Source: Rubrivivax sp. (GTDB lineage: Bacteria; Pseudomonadota; Gammaproteobacteria; Burkholderiales; Burkholderiaceae_C). Taken from it: DNA of 64,000 bases. The translations under genes were made by a program, and so were the position numbers. The notes under the pieces were generated by a model, which was given only the letters and a program-made list of their open reading frames with translations, was not told the DNA's origin and did no database searches. The DNA lies in contig JAIXSE010000032.1 of the NCBI GenBank assembly GCA_027484825.1, positions 1 to 64,000 on the forward strand. Reading direction: 5' to 3'. This document shows positions 14,655-23,160 of the stretch, piece by piece (position 1 is the stretch's first letter; every line of letters starts with the position of its first letter).

Positions 14655-16898
14655 ATGAGCGGCACGCGCAAGGCAACCCAAGCGCAGACACCGGCGCAGG
14701 CACAGGCACAGGCGCCTGATCCGGCTTCCGTTGCGTCCGCGGCGGTGTCCCCTGAACATGCAGCGGTAACGGATTCGTCAACTGCCGTGTCCCCGGCTTC
14801 TTCGACCGCAGCGTCCACCGCATCCTGGCGGCGCGTGAGCGTGGCGGTGGACGCGCCCCAGCACAGCGGCCTGACCGGTCCGCTGGACTACCTCGGCCCA
14901 CAAGACCTGACACCGGGCACGTTGGTGCAGGTGGGCCTGGGCCGACGCGACACGCTGGGCATCGTCTGGGACGATCCGCCCGCCCCCGAGTCAGCCGACG
15001 ATGCTCTTCCAGAGGACCAGTTGCGGCCCGTCGGTGAAGCGCTGGATGCGCTGCCGCCGCTGTCCGCATCCTGGCGACGCCTGCTGGATTTCGCGGCGGC
15101 CTACTACCAGCGCAGCGTCGGTGAGCTGGCGCTGGCCGTGCTGCCGCCCCAGCTCCGCGACCTGGACGCGACGCAGCTTCAGGCCCGGCTCAAGAAGCTG
15201 GACAAGGCGGAGGCCGCCGCGGCGTGCGCGGCCGACGAGACGCCGCCGCAGCGGCCCGCCCTCACGGCCCAGCAAAGTGCGGCCCTGGCGGCCGTGCAGG
15301 CGCTGGCTGCCGAACCCCAGCCGGCGCCTGCGCTGCTGTGGGGCCTGACTGGCAGCGGCAAGACCGAGATCTATCTGCGTGCGGCCGAGGACGCTCTGGC
15401 CCAGGGCCGGCAGGTCCTGGTGCTGGTGCCCGAGATCAATCTGACGCCGCAACTCGAAGCCCGCTTCGCCGCGCGCTTTGCCGGTCACAGCATCGTCTCC
15501 CTGCACAGCGGCCTCACGCCGGCGCAGCGCTTGCGCCACTGGCTCAGTGCCCATCTGGGCCGGGCGCAGCTGGTGCTGGGCACGCGCCTCGCGGTGTTCG
15601 CCTCCATGCCGCGTCTGGGACTGCTGGTGGTGGATGAGGAGCATGACCCGTCCTACAAGCAGCAGGACGGTGCCCGTTACTCCGCCCGGGACCTGGCGGT
15701 CTACCGCGGTCACCTGGAGCGCATTCCGGTGCTGCTGGGCTCGGCCACGCCGTCGCTGGAGACTTGGCAGCATGCGCTGGCGGGCCGCTACCGCCGCATC
15801 GACCTCACCGAGCGCATCGGCGGCGGCGAGCTGCCCACCGTGCGCCTGTTCGACATGAACCGGCTCGAGCGCAAGAAGGGCGTGACGACGGCCCTCTCAG
15901 TGCCGCTGCTCGATGCGCTGCGCAAGCGTCTGGCGCGCGGCGAGCAGAGCCTGGTCTTCCTGAACCGCCGCGGCTATGCGCCGGTGCTGCATTGCGACCA
16001 GTGCAACTGGAAGAGCGATTGCCCGCATTGCAGCGCGCATCAGGTCTTCCATCGCGAGGACCGTACCCTGCGCTGCCACCATTGCGGCGTCTCGCAGCGG
16101 GTGCCGCGGGCCTGCCCGTCCTGCGGCAATCCGGACATTGCGCCGCTGGGACGCGGCACCGAGCGTCTGGAAGAGCAACTGGCCGAGGCGCTTCCCGGCG
16201 CCCGCATTGCCCGCATCGATGCCGACACCACGCGGCTCAAGGGCAGCCTGGAGGCGCAGCTCGGGGCCGTGCATGACGGCGATGTGGATGTGCTGGTGGG
16301 CACGCAGATGGTGGCCAAGGGCCATGATTTCCGCCGCATCACGCTGGTGGCGGCGGTGAATCCGGACGGGGCCTTGTTCAGCAATGATTTCCGGGCGCCG
16401 GAGCGGCTGTTCTCGCTGCTGATGCAGGTGGGCGGTCGCGCAGGACGCGACGCGACCCAAGCGGCTCGCAGTGAGCTCTGGGTGCAGACCTGGTATCCGG
16501 ACCACGCGCTCTACCAGTCGCTGCAAAAGCACGACTACGCGGCCTTTGCCGGCAGCCAACTGTCCGAGCGCATGTCCGCAGGCCTGCCGCCATTTGCCCA
16601 TCTGGCGCTGGTGCGCGCGGAAGGGCGCACGGCGGAAGCGGCCCGTGAGTTCCTGGAGGCTGCACAGGCCCAGGCGCAGGAGCTGCCCCTGTCCATGGGG
16701 CTGCTGATCTATCCACCGGTGCCGATGGCGGTGGCCCGGGTGGCCAATGTCGAGCGCTTCCAGATGCTCATTGAAGCCGGCCATCGCGGCCAGTTGCAGC
16801 GCTTCCTGCGGGAGTGGCTGCCGACCCTGCATGGGCTGCGCAAGCGCCACAAGGGCGTGCTGCGCTGGGCGGTGGACATTGATCCGCTGGTGATCTGA
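14655..16898 (+). CDS. priA: primosomal replication restart helicase PriA
   Basis: A 747-residue superfamily 2 helicase that reloads the replisome at stalled forks. After an extra Ala/Thr-rich N-terminal stretch of about 55 residues comes the 3'-DNA-binding domain (VSVAVDAPQHSGLTGPLDYL). Walker A is LTGSGKTEIY and the helicase box DEEHDPSYKQQDGARY. The zinc-binding block follows, with paired cysteines (CDQCNWKSDCPHC, then CHHCGVSQRVPRACPSCGN). Motifs V/VI are present (VLVGTQMVAKGHDF, QVGGRAGRD). Length is close to E. coli PriA (732). The start could lie slightly downstream of 14655 because the N-terminal extension is low complexity. Confidence 0.97.
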   Translation: MSGTRKATQAQTPAQAQAQAPDPASVASAAVSPEHAAVTDSSTAVSPASSTAASTASWRRVSVAVDAPQHSGLTGPLDYLGPQDLTPGTLVQVGLGRRDTLGIVWDDPPAPESADDALPEDQLRPVGEALDALPPLSASWRRLLDFAAAYYQRSVGELALAVLPPQLRDLDATQLQARLKKLDKAEAAAACAADETPPQRPALTAQQSAALAAVQALAAEPQPAPALLWGLTGSGKTEIYLRAAEDALAQGRQVLVLVPEINLTPQLEARFAARFAGHSIVSLHSGLTPAQRLRHWLSAHLGRAQLVLGTRLAVFASMPRLGLLVVDEEHDPSYKQQDGARYSARDLAVYRGHLERIPVLLGSATPSLETWQHALAGRYRRIDLTERIGGGELPTVRLFDMNRLERKKGVTTALSVPLLDALRKRLARGEQSLVFLNRRGYAPVLHCDQCNWKSDCPHCSAHQVFHREDRTLRCHHCGVSQRVPRACPSCGNPDIAPLGRGTERLEEQLAEALPGARIARIDADTTRLKGSLEAQLGAVHDGDVDVLVGTQMVAKGHDFRRITLVAAVNPDGALFSNDFRAPERLFSLLMQVGGRAGRDATQAARSELWVQTWYPDHALYQSLQKHDYAAFAGSQLSERMSAGLPPFAHLALVRAEGRTAEAAREFLEAAQAQAQELPLSMGLLIYPPVPMAVARVANVERFQMLIEAGHRGQLQRFLREWLPTLHGLRKRHKGVLRWAVDIDPLVI

Positions 16899-17114
16899 CC
16901 CCGGCCAGCGCCCGCCGAGAGGACAGGGCGCGCGACACCGCGCCTGCAACCAGGTGCCGATGGACTGTGCAACGGATCACGCAAAGTCTTTGAGCGCCTA
17001 GCCGAACCCTGGTCCGTGCCTGGGGAGGCGGCATGATGCTGCGCATTGCACCGGCCCTCGATGAGCCAAAGACGCCTGGCGGGTGCAGGGCTTGCAACTT
17101 TCAGGGAGGATCTC

Positions 17115-17714
17115 ATGTCTCAACCAACCCCCTTTGCACCGACCGTGCCCGGCCAGGCCGATCTCGACATCGGCGCCCGGTATGCACCGCCGGGATCCGA
17201 CGTCGAGCCCGTCCTACACCAAGGCGGAAGCGCACAGCCTCTTTGGTTTGCGGTCTCGCCGTTCAAGCTGGTGGTGATGTGCACGGTCACGATGCAGTTC
17301 TACACCGTCTACTGGTTCTACAAGCAGTGGTCGATGGTGAAGTCGCGGGAGAAGTCGTCCATCTTTCCAGTGATGCGTGGCATCTTTGCCATCTTCTTCG
17401 TGTTCCAGCTGTTCAACCGGGTGCGCGACTCCGCGGGACCGTTCGGAGTGGGCCTGAACGCGACCGTGCTGGCCTGCGCCTGGGCTGCAACCTCACTGCT
17501 CTGGAAAGGGCCGGGATGGCTGTGGTGGCTGAGTCTAGGGGCGCCGCTGTTTCTGATGCCGGTGCAAAGCACGATGAACACCGTCAACGAGACGATGGCC
17601 GCGGATACCCCACGCAATGACCGGTTCAGCGTGCTGAACTGGTTGGCGATCGTGCTGGGAGGCGGGCTGCTGGTGCTGGCCTTCATCGGAACGGTGATGC
17701 CCGACCCGGCCTGA
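17115..17714 (+). CDS. multi-pass membrane protein, DUF4234-like
   Basis: A 199-residue membrane protein. A 60-residue hydrophilic N-terminus is followed by about four hydrophobic segments: VSPFKLVVMCTVTMQFYTVY, a segment around GIFAIFFVFQLFN, a pair around VLACAWAATSLLW and WLWWLSLGAPLFL, and the last at LNWLAIVLGGGLLVLAFIG. The motif YTVYWFYKQW in the first segment resembles DUF4234 proteins. I prefer ATG 17115 because GGGAGGA lies at the right distance; an upstream in-frame ATG at 17046 lacks this. It stands alone between priA and a convergent response-regulator pair. Function unknown. Confidence 0.78.
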   Translation: MSQPTPFAPTVPGQADLDIGARYAPPGSDVEPVLHQGGSAQPLWFAVSPFKLVVMCTVTMQFYTVYWFYKQWSMVKSREKSSIFPVMRGIFAIFFVFQLFNRVRDSAGPFGVGLNATVLACAWAATSLLWKGPGWLWWLSLGAPLFLMPVQSTMNTVNETMAADTPRNDRFSVLNWLAIVLGGGLLVLAFIGTVMPDPA

Positions 17715-17730
17715 GGCAAGGTCAGTCGCG

Positions 17731-18504
17731 TCAGAGCACCTGACTCACCGCGGCGTCCAGGCGCTGCCAGCCCTCCCTCAGCGCGGGCGCATGAGCGGCA
17801 GGGTCTGCGCTGGCCTGATGCGCCAGATCTTCCAGGGCCCGCGCGATCGCGGCGGCCTGCGGGTAGCCCAGTGTCGTCAGCACGCTCTTGAGGCTGTGGG
17901 CCAGATGGCGCAGGGTTTGCGCATCGTCTCGTTGCAGGGCCTCCCGGCCCTGTGCCAGATCCTTGGGGAACTGCGCCTTGCAGCGCGCCAGGAAGGCCTC
18001 ATGCAGGGCGGTGTTGCCGCCGAAGAAGGTCTCGATGGCGTCGGCCTGCGGCGTTTCAATCGAGGGCGTCGCTCGGTCGGCGGCCCTTCCGTGGCCGCCC
18101 TCGCTGCCAACGGGCACGGCCGCATTCAGCAGCGCCCGCGCTTCGTCCACGCACGCCCGCAGGTCCGCCAGGGAGCAGGGCTTCACCAGGAAGCGCGCCA
18201 CGCCCAGACCTTCCAGTTGTCGCATCACATGCGGATTGAGCCCCGCACTGAACACCGCCAGCATCGCCTCGCGCCGCAGCGCGGGCTGGGCCTGGAGTGT
18301 CGCCAGCAGCTCCTGTCCGTTTCGGGCCGGCAACATCAGGTCGGTGATGATCAGGTCGAAACTGTGCTTGCCCAGGGTGAGCAGCGCTTCATCCACGGAC
18401 GTGCAGCCCACCAGCCGCACCGACTGGTCCTCCAGCGCCAGGGCCACGAAGCGCTGAAGCGACGCATCGTCCTCCACCAGGAGTACCCGCACCGGCGCGG
18501 CCAT
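17731..18504 (-). CDS. response regulator with C-terminal HPt domain
   Basis: A 257-residue two-domain signalling protein. The receiver (about residues 1-120) shows LLVEDDASL, the phosphoacceptor in LIITDLMLPARNG and the lysine in FLVKPCSL. A short linker leads to a histidine phosphotransfer domain with LRHLAHSLKSVLTTLGYPQA, whose HSLK histidine is the expected phosphorelay site. No DNA-binding output is present, so it probably passes phosphate within a relay. Its start lies one base after the stop of the upstream response regulator (TGACATG), so the two are co-expressed. No cognate kinase is adjacent. Confidence 0.9.
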   Translation of the reverse strand: MAAPVRVLLVEDDASLQRFVALALEDQSVRLVGCTSVDEALLTLGKHSFDLIITDLMLPARNGQELLATLQAQPALRREAMLAVFSAGLNPHVMRQLEGLGVARFLVKPCSLADLRACVDEARALLNAAVPVGSEGGHGRAADRATPSIETPQADAIETFFGGNTALHEAFLARCKAQFPKDLAQGREALQRDDAQTLRHLAHSLKSVLTTLGYPQAAAIARALEDLAHQASADPAAHAPALREGWQRLDAAVSQVL

Positions 18505-18505
18505 G

Positions 18506-19144
18506 TCAGGTCGTGGCGCTGGCGCTCAGGCGCTGCATGGCGGCCGTCAGCATCGGCGGCAGGTCGGCCACCAGGCGCGGCTTGTGGATCACCGGCAGAT
18601 CGGCCAGCGCAAAGGCATAGGGCTGGCGCTGATCTTCATCCAGCGCGGTGATGAAGATCAGCTCGCAGTGCGCAAACAGCGGCTGCGATCGCAGGCTGGT
18701 CACCAGCGCGGCACCGTCGATGCCGGGCAGCAGAATGTCCACCAGCAGCACGTCCGGCTGCAATTGGCCATACATCACCAGGCCGCCGATGCCGTCATTG
18801 GCGGTATGCAGCTCCAACTGCGGAAACTGCTGCGAGATCAGCAGCGCCACCAGATTCTGGTAGTGCACCGAATCTTCGATCAGCAGCACCCGCAGCTTGC
18901 GGGCGGATTCCGCGGCGGCGGGCGTATCACCACCCTTGGTCGGCGCCAGACCCCGGCCGGTCAGCCAGGCATCCAGCGAGCTGCGCAGAATGCGGCGGTG
19001 GCCGCCCGGCGTGCGCCAGGCCTGCAGTTCACCCCGGTCCACCATCAGCTGGACGGATCTCACCGCCATGCCCAGGCGCTGAGCCACTTCGCGGGTGCTG
19101 AAGTCCTCTTGCAATTCTTCCGGGGGGCGGGCAATAGCAGTCAT
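18506..19144 (-). CDS. helix-turn-helix / receiver response regulator (inverted domain order)
   Basis: A 212-residue regulator with an excisionase/MerR-type helix-turn-helix at the N-terminus (STREVAQRLGMAVRSVQLMV, then LQAWRTPGGHRRILRSSLDA) and a receiver at the C-terminus (VLLIEDSVHY, phosphoacceptor in DVLLVDILLPGIDG, lysine in VIHKPRL). This is the reverse of the common receiver-first order. I take ATG 19144; the frame runs open further upstream, but the helix-turn-helix starts right after this Met. It is first in an operon with the receiver-HPt gene, which suggests one phosphorelay ending in DNA binding. The divergent neighbour is the YpfJ peptidase gene. Confidence 0.9.
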   Translation of the reverse strand: MTAIARPPEELQEDFSTREVAQRLGMAVRSVQLMVDRGELQAWRTPGGHRRILRSSLDAWLTGRGLAPTKGGDTPAAAESARKLRVLLIEDSVHYQNLVALLISQQFPQLELHTANDGIGGLVMYGQLQPDVLLVDILLPGIDGAALVTSLRSQPLFAHCELIFITALDEDQRQPYAFALADLPVIHKPRLVADLPPMLTAAMQRLSASATT

Positions 19145-19391
19145 GAGTCGATTTTGCCGAATCTTCTCCCTAGGTAGAGAGGTACAGTTCCTATTTATAA
19201 GCGCTAAAAATGATATTTGGACGGGAACAGTTCGAAATGCGATCTTTATGGGCGAATACACGCTTTGAGGTTTCGTCCTGGCCGTCGGACCAGGAACCTG
19301 TCGCGCGTGATGCAATGTCGGGCACGACGGGTGCCCGGGCAGCGTCGGACGATCAATGCGCCGGACGCCGAGTCCGGTCCAGGAGATGCTC

Positions 19392-20288
19392 ATGAAATGG
19401 GAAGGTCAGCGCGAAAGCGACAACGTGGACGACCTGCGCGGCAGTGACGGCGGCGGCGGGGGCGGAGGCGGGTTTTCGATCGGCGGCGGCGGGCTGAGCC
19501 TGGGCGGCGTTGTGATCGCCCTGGTGGCGGGCTGGATCTTCGGCATCAATCCGATGACGCTGCTCGGGCTGGCCGATGGCGGGCGCATGTCCTCGGCCCC
19601 GCCGCAGTCGCGCAGTGCACCGGCCGGGCCGGGCGCCCATCCGCAGGATGCGGGCGCCAAGTTCGTGTCGGTGGTGCTGGCGGACACCGAGGACGTCTGG
19701 ACCCGTGTGTTCCAGTCGGCCGGCCAGACCTATCAGCCGCCCCGGCTCGTGCTCTTCAGCAACCGGGTGCAGACCGCCTGCGGTCGCGGCGCCTCGGCCA
19801 TGGGGCCGTTCTACTGCCCCGGGGACAGCCGGGTCTACATCGACCTGAGTTTCTACCGCACCCTGCGGGACCGGCTCGGCGCGCCCGGCGACTTTGCCCA
19901 GGCCTACGTCATCGCCCATGAGGTGGGCCACCATGTGCAGCATCTGCTGGGCGTGACCGACAAGGTCGATGCCTTGCGCCGCCGCCAGTCCGAGCGGGAA
20001 GCCAATGCCACCAGCGTGCGGGTGGAGCTGCAGGCGGACTGCCTGGCCGGGGTGTGGGCCTATCACTCACAGCAGTCCAAGGGCTGGCTGGAAGCGGGCG
20101 ACATCGATGAGGCGCTCAATGCCGCCTCCCAGATCGGCGACGACACCCTGCAGCGACGCTCCGGCGGGGATGTGGTGCCGGAGAGCTTCACCCATGGCAC
20201 CAGCGATCAGCGTCAGCGCTGGTTCAAGCGGGGCCTGGCGCAGGGCAGCATCCGCGACTGCGACACCTTCCAGACGCGCTCGTTGTAA
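19392..20288 (+). CDS. neutral zinc metallopeptidase, YpfJ family
   Basis: A 298-residue membrane-anchored protein of the YpfJ/zinc-metallopeptidase (DUF2265-type) family. A hydrophilic, Gly-rich start ([17 protein letters not shown]) precedes one hydrophobic segment at about residues 38-60. The catalytic part then carries the zincin motif HEVGHH (His176, Glu177, His180) in [16 protein letters not shown]. Other family blocks are [31 protein letters not shown] and [19 protein letters not shown] 19392 follows AGGAG at good spacing. Substrates are unknown; E. coli YpfJ is uncharacterised. It is divergent from the response-regulator pair across a 247-bp AT-richer gap. Confidence 0.93.
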   Translation: MKWEGQRESDNVDDLRGSDGGGGGGGGFSIGGGGLSLGGVVIALVAGWIFGINPMTLLGLADGGRMSSAPPQSRSAPAGPGAHPQDAGAKFVSVVLADTEDVWTRVFQSAGQTYQPPRLVLFSNRVQTACGRGASAMGPFYCPGDSRVYIDLSFYRTLRDRLGAPGDFAQAYVIAHEVGHHVQHLLGVTDKVDALRRRQSEREANATSVRVELQADCLAGVWAYHSQQSKGWLEAGDIDEALNAASQIGDDTLQRRSGGDVVPESFTHGTSDQRQRWFKRGLAQGSIRDCDTFQTRSL

Positions 20289-20345
20289 GCAGCAGCGGGG
20301 CGCGTGGGCCGCCACGGTGCCGGTCGGCCGGTCGGCCGGGCTGGC

Positions 20346-20399
20346 GGTGCTGAAGGTGCTGAAGGTGCTGACGGTGCTGACGGTGCTGACGGTGCTGAC
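20346..20399. repeat. six 9-bp tandem repeats between convergent genes
   Basis: Six perfect or near-perfect 9-bp units (GGTGCTGAA twice, GGTGCTGAC four times) lie in the 176-bp gap between the convergent YpfJ and S9 peptidase genes. They are not in a supported gene. Copy number is likely to vary between strains. Confidence 0.9.
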
Positions 20400-20464
20400 G
20401 CTGCGGGCGTGCTCCTTGCGGGTCGTGTGGCCGCCTCAGCGGCGGCCCTCTGTGTGGCCGCGGA

Positions 20465-23056
20465 TCACCGACTGCCGGCCGCTCGAGCCGTGGAGGCCCG
20501 GTCTTCGGCCGGTGCTGCCGCAGCGCCCCCACTGGCGCTGCCGGCTCCCGCGGCGGACGGACGCGGATCTCCCAGGCAGCCCTTGAGCCACTGGCTCATC
20601 TCCCACTGCACCTGTCCGGCCGATTCCCGAGCTGCATAGCCGTGGGCCTCATAGGGCAGCAGCACGTAACGCACCGTGCCGCCCAAGCCGGCCATGGCCT
20701 GGTAGAGCCGCTCGCTCTGCGTTGGGAAGGTGCCGGAGTTGTTGTCGGCTTCGCCGTGGATCAGCAGCAGCGGCTCCTTGATCTGCTGCGCAAACAGCAG
20801 GGGCGAGAGCTTCAGATAGACCTCCTTGGCCTCCCACAACGAGCGCCGCTCGCTCTGGAAACCGAAGGGCGTGAGCGTGCGGTTGTAGGCGCCGCTGCGC
20901 GCAATGCCGCAGCGGAACAGCTTGGTGTGGGCCAGCAGATTGGCCGTCATGAAGGCGCCGTAGCTGTGACCGCCGATGGCCACGCGGCGCGGGTCCACCG
21001 CGCCCAGTTCTTCGGCCTTGTCCAGAATGGCCCGGGCGTTCATGGTGATCTGCTCGATGAAGTTGTCGTTCATCGTCCGCGCATCACCGACCACCGGCAT
21101 GGTGGCATCCATCAGCACCACATACCCATCCATCAGCAGGTTGAGCGGGCTGATCGAGCTGAAGCTCATGTAGCGCCCCGGCGACCCACTGAGCTGGCTG
21201 GCCAGCGCCGCATCATTGAATTCCAGCGGATAGGCCCAGACCAGGGCCGGCCGACGGTCGCCCTCCTTGAGGTCGGGCGGCAGGTACATCCAGAACGAAA
21301 GCTCCACACCGTCGCTTCGCTTGAAGGTCACCAGCTCGCGGCGCACGGCGCGCAGCTGCGGCGACGGGTCCTTCAGCCGGGTCAGGGCGGTGACGCGGTT
21401 GCCGCTGCCCGTCTCGCGCAGCATCAGGTTGGGCGGCTCATGCTCGGCTTCGCGCTGGGTGAGCAGCCGGCGGTCGTCCAGCACCGCCAGCGGCAGTTCG
21501 TAGACGCCATCGGCCGACTGGAACAGGCGCTGGGTGCTCAAGTCCCGCAGCGAGATCTTGTCCAGGAAGGGCCGGTCTCCACGTGGACTGGCGCCTTGGC
21601 CCACCAGCAACGGGTCCCCGCCCAGGGTCTGGACGGCCTGCTGGCCGTTGGGCAGCGTGCGCATCAGCGGCACGCCGGGATGACGATAGCGCTCGCGCAC
21701 CGAATGCTCGAACAGCGGCCGGCTCTGCGTGCCACGCAGGGGCAGCAGGTAGGTGCGGGTCCAGCCGCGGCTGCGGTCTTCCTCCGTCAGCAGCGCATGC
21801 TGGCCGTCGTCCAGAAAGCGCAGCCGGGTGAAGCGGTAGGGCATGCGCTGCACCTCGAAGGGCTCGCCGGTGTAGGGCGGGTCCAGGCGCATCACCCGGT
21901 CGCGGAAGGCCGCCCGTGAGTTGGGGTTGCCGCCATCCAGCGCCTCCACCCAGTACACCGCCGCATCCTTGGTCGGGGAGGCATAGAACACCCGCGGCCC
22001 CGGCAACGCCCCGTCAATGGCCACGCCCTGCTTGAGCGGCATGCGCGCCAGCTCGCGAATGAGCTTTCCATCCCGCTGACGCACTTCCACCGTGGTGGGG
22101 AAGTCGTCGAAGGTCAGGTTGTAGCTGAAGGGCCGGGTGATGCGTTCGGTGAGCAGCGCCTGGCCGTTGCCCACGGCGGAGATGCTGGTGAAGAGATCGG
22201 GCTTGTCCAGGTCGCGGCTCTGGCCGGTGGAAATGTCCACCAGCGTCAGCTGCGAGCGGGCGTAGTACTCGAAGGTGTTTTCATCGGCCGGGTTGCGCAG
22301 CAGGTCGGGATAGGTGCGCTCGGGGGACGCCTTGCCGTGGTTCTCCTGGATGACCGGGCCGGTCTGCTGACGCGAGGGCGGGCTGCCGCGCTGATCGGGC
22401 ACCGTCAGCACCACCACCTCCTTGGCGCTGAGCCAGGCCAGGTCGTCCGGATCAATGGCGTTGTTCAGCCGGACGTTGTAGATGCGCCAGAGCTGGCCGT
22501 TGCTGGTGGCGCCGGCCCACAGTTCGTCGCCGGTGTCGGTGCGGCGGGCGATGACGAAGCGCTGGCCGTCCGGCGCCCAGGCGAAGCTGTGCCACAGCCC
22601 GCCGGCGGGCAGCTCCACCACACGCTCGGTGGCGTCGGGCTCCAGCAGCGGACGCAGCTTCAGGTGGAGGATGCCGACGATGTTCTGCGGCGTGGCACTG
22701 CGCGGATCGAATCGGGCGCCCGCCAGCCGCATCACCGGTCGGGCCAGTTCCTCCAGCGGCGTGTAGCGGCGCTGCTCGATCAGGGCGACGCTCTGGCGGT
22801 CTGGAGAGGGCAGCAAGCGCGTGGGCAGCGGGGCGTCCAGCAGCTCGCGAATGGCGGGGGAGGGCTGCTTGTAGGACGAAGGGGCCGCCTGAGCCGCTGC
22901 CGGGCCCAGGGTCAGCGCCAGCGTCATCCCCAGTCCCATGCTCATGCCCAGGCCGACCCCGAGCCATGCGCTGCCGGCCAGCCCTCGCCATGTCCCAGGC
23001 AGGCGTCGCTTCAGAGAGGAGAACGGCTTCACGGTGAACGGGCGAGTCAGCAGCAT
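20465..23056 (-). CDS. S9 family (prolyl oligopeptidase-type) peptidase, exported
   Basis: An 863-residue exported serine peptidase. The N-terminus has a long hydrophobic signal region (about residues 25-57) ending AAAQA. A beta-propeller-like part with repeated WD-style blades (FAWAPDGQRFVIARR, VYWVEALDGGNPNSR) fills the middle. The C-terminal alpha/beta hydrolase carries the nucleophile in IGGHSYGAFMTANLL, the Asp in LLIHGEADNNSG and the His in LLPYEAHGYAARES. It is close in layout to glutamyl endopeptidase-like S9 enzymes (S9D) seen in plastids and proteobacteria. The start is taken at ATG 23056 (MLLTRPFTVK). The last about 25 residues are Ala/Gly/Ser-rich and dispensable. Confidence 0.92.
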   Translation of the reverse strand: MLLTRPFTVKPFSSLKRRLPGTWRGLAGSAWLGVGLGMSMGLGMTLALTLGPAAAQAAPSSYKQPSPAIRELLDAPLPTRLLPSPDRQSVALIEQRRYTPLEELARPVMRLAGARFDPRSATPQNIVGILHLKLRPLLEPDATERVVELPAGGLWHSFAWAPDGQRFVIARRTDTGDELWAGATSNGQLWRIYNVRLNNAIDPDDLAWLSAKEVVVLTVPDQRGSPPSRQQTGPVIQENHGKASPERTYPDLLRNPADENTFEYYARSQLTLVDISTGQSRDLDKPDLFTSISAVGNGQALLTERITRPFSYNLTFDDFPTTVEVRQRDGKLIRELARMPLKQGVAIDGALPGPRVFYASPTKDAAVYWVEALDGGNPNSRAAFRDRVMRLDPPYTGEPFEVQRMPYRFTRLRFLDDGQHALLTEEDRSRGWTRTYLLPLRGTQSRPLFEHSVRERYRHPGVPLMRTLPNGQQAVQTLGGDPLLVGQGASPRGDRPFLDKISLRDLSTQRLFQSADGVYELPLAVLDDRRLLTQREAEHEPPNLMLRETGSGNRVTALTRLKDPSPQLRAVRRELVTFKRSDGVELSFWMYLPPDLKEGDRRPALVWAYPLEFNDAALASQLSGSPGRYMSFSSISPLNLLMDGYVVLMDATMPVVGDARTMNDNFIEQITMNARAILDKAEELGAVDPRRVAIGGHSYGAFMTANLLAHTKLFRCGIARSGAYNRTLTPFGFQSERRSLWEAKEVYLKLSPLLFAQQIKEPLLLIHGEADNNSGTFPTQSERLYQAMAGLGGTVRYVLLPYEAHGYAARESAGQVQWEMSQWLKGCLGDPRPSAAGAGSASGGAAAAPAEDRASTARAAGSR

Positions 23057-23160
23057 GACCAGTCGATGACAAAGGCAGTCGGCGCCGGCCGGTGAGGGCG
23101 GGCGGCAGGCCCCGAAACGGGGGCATGCCCGCAAGTATCGCTGCGCTAGGATCGGCGCCC

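Noticed and set aside
20304-20639. plus-strand frame containing GAD repeats
   Set aside because: It is produced by the 9-bp repeat array and then runs antisense to the S9 peptidase gene end.
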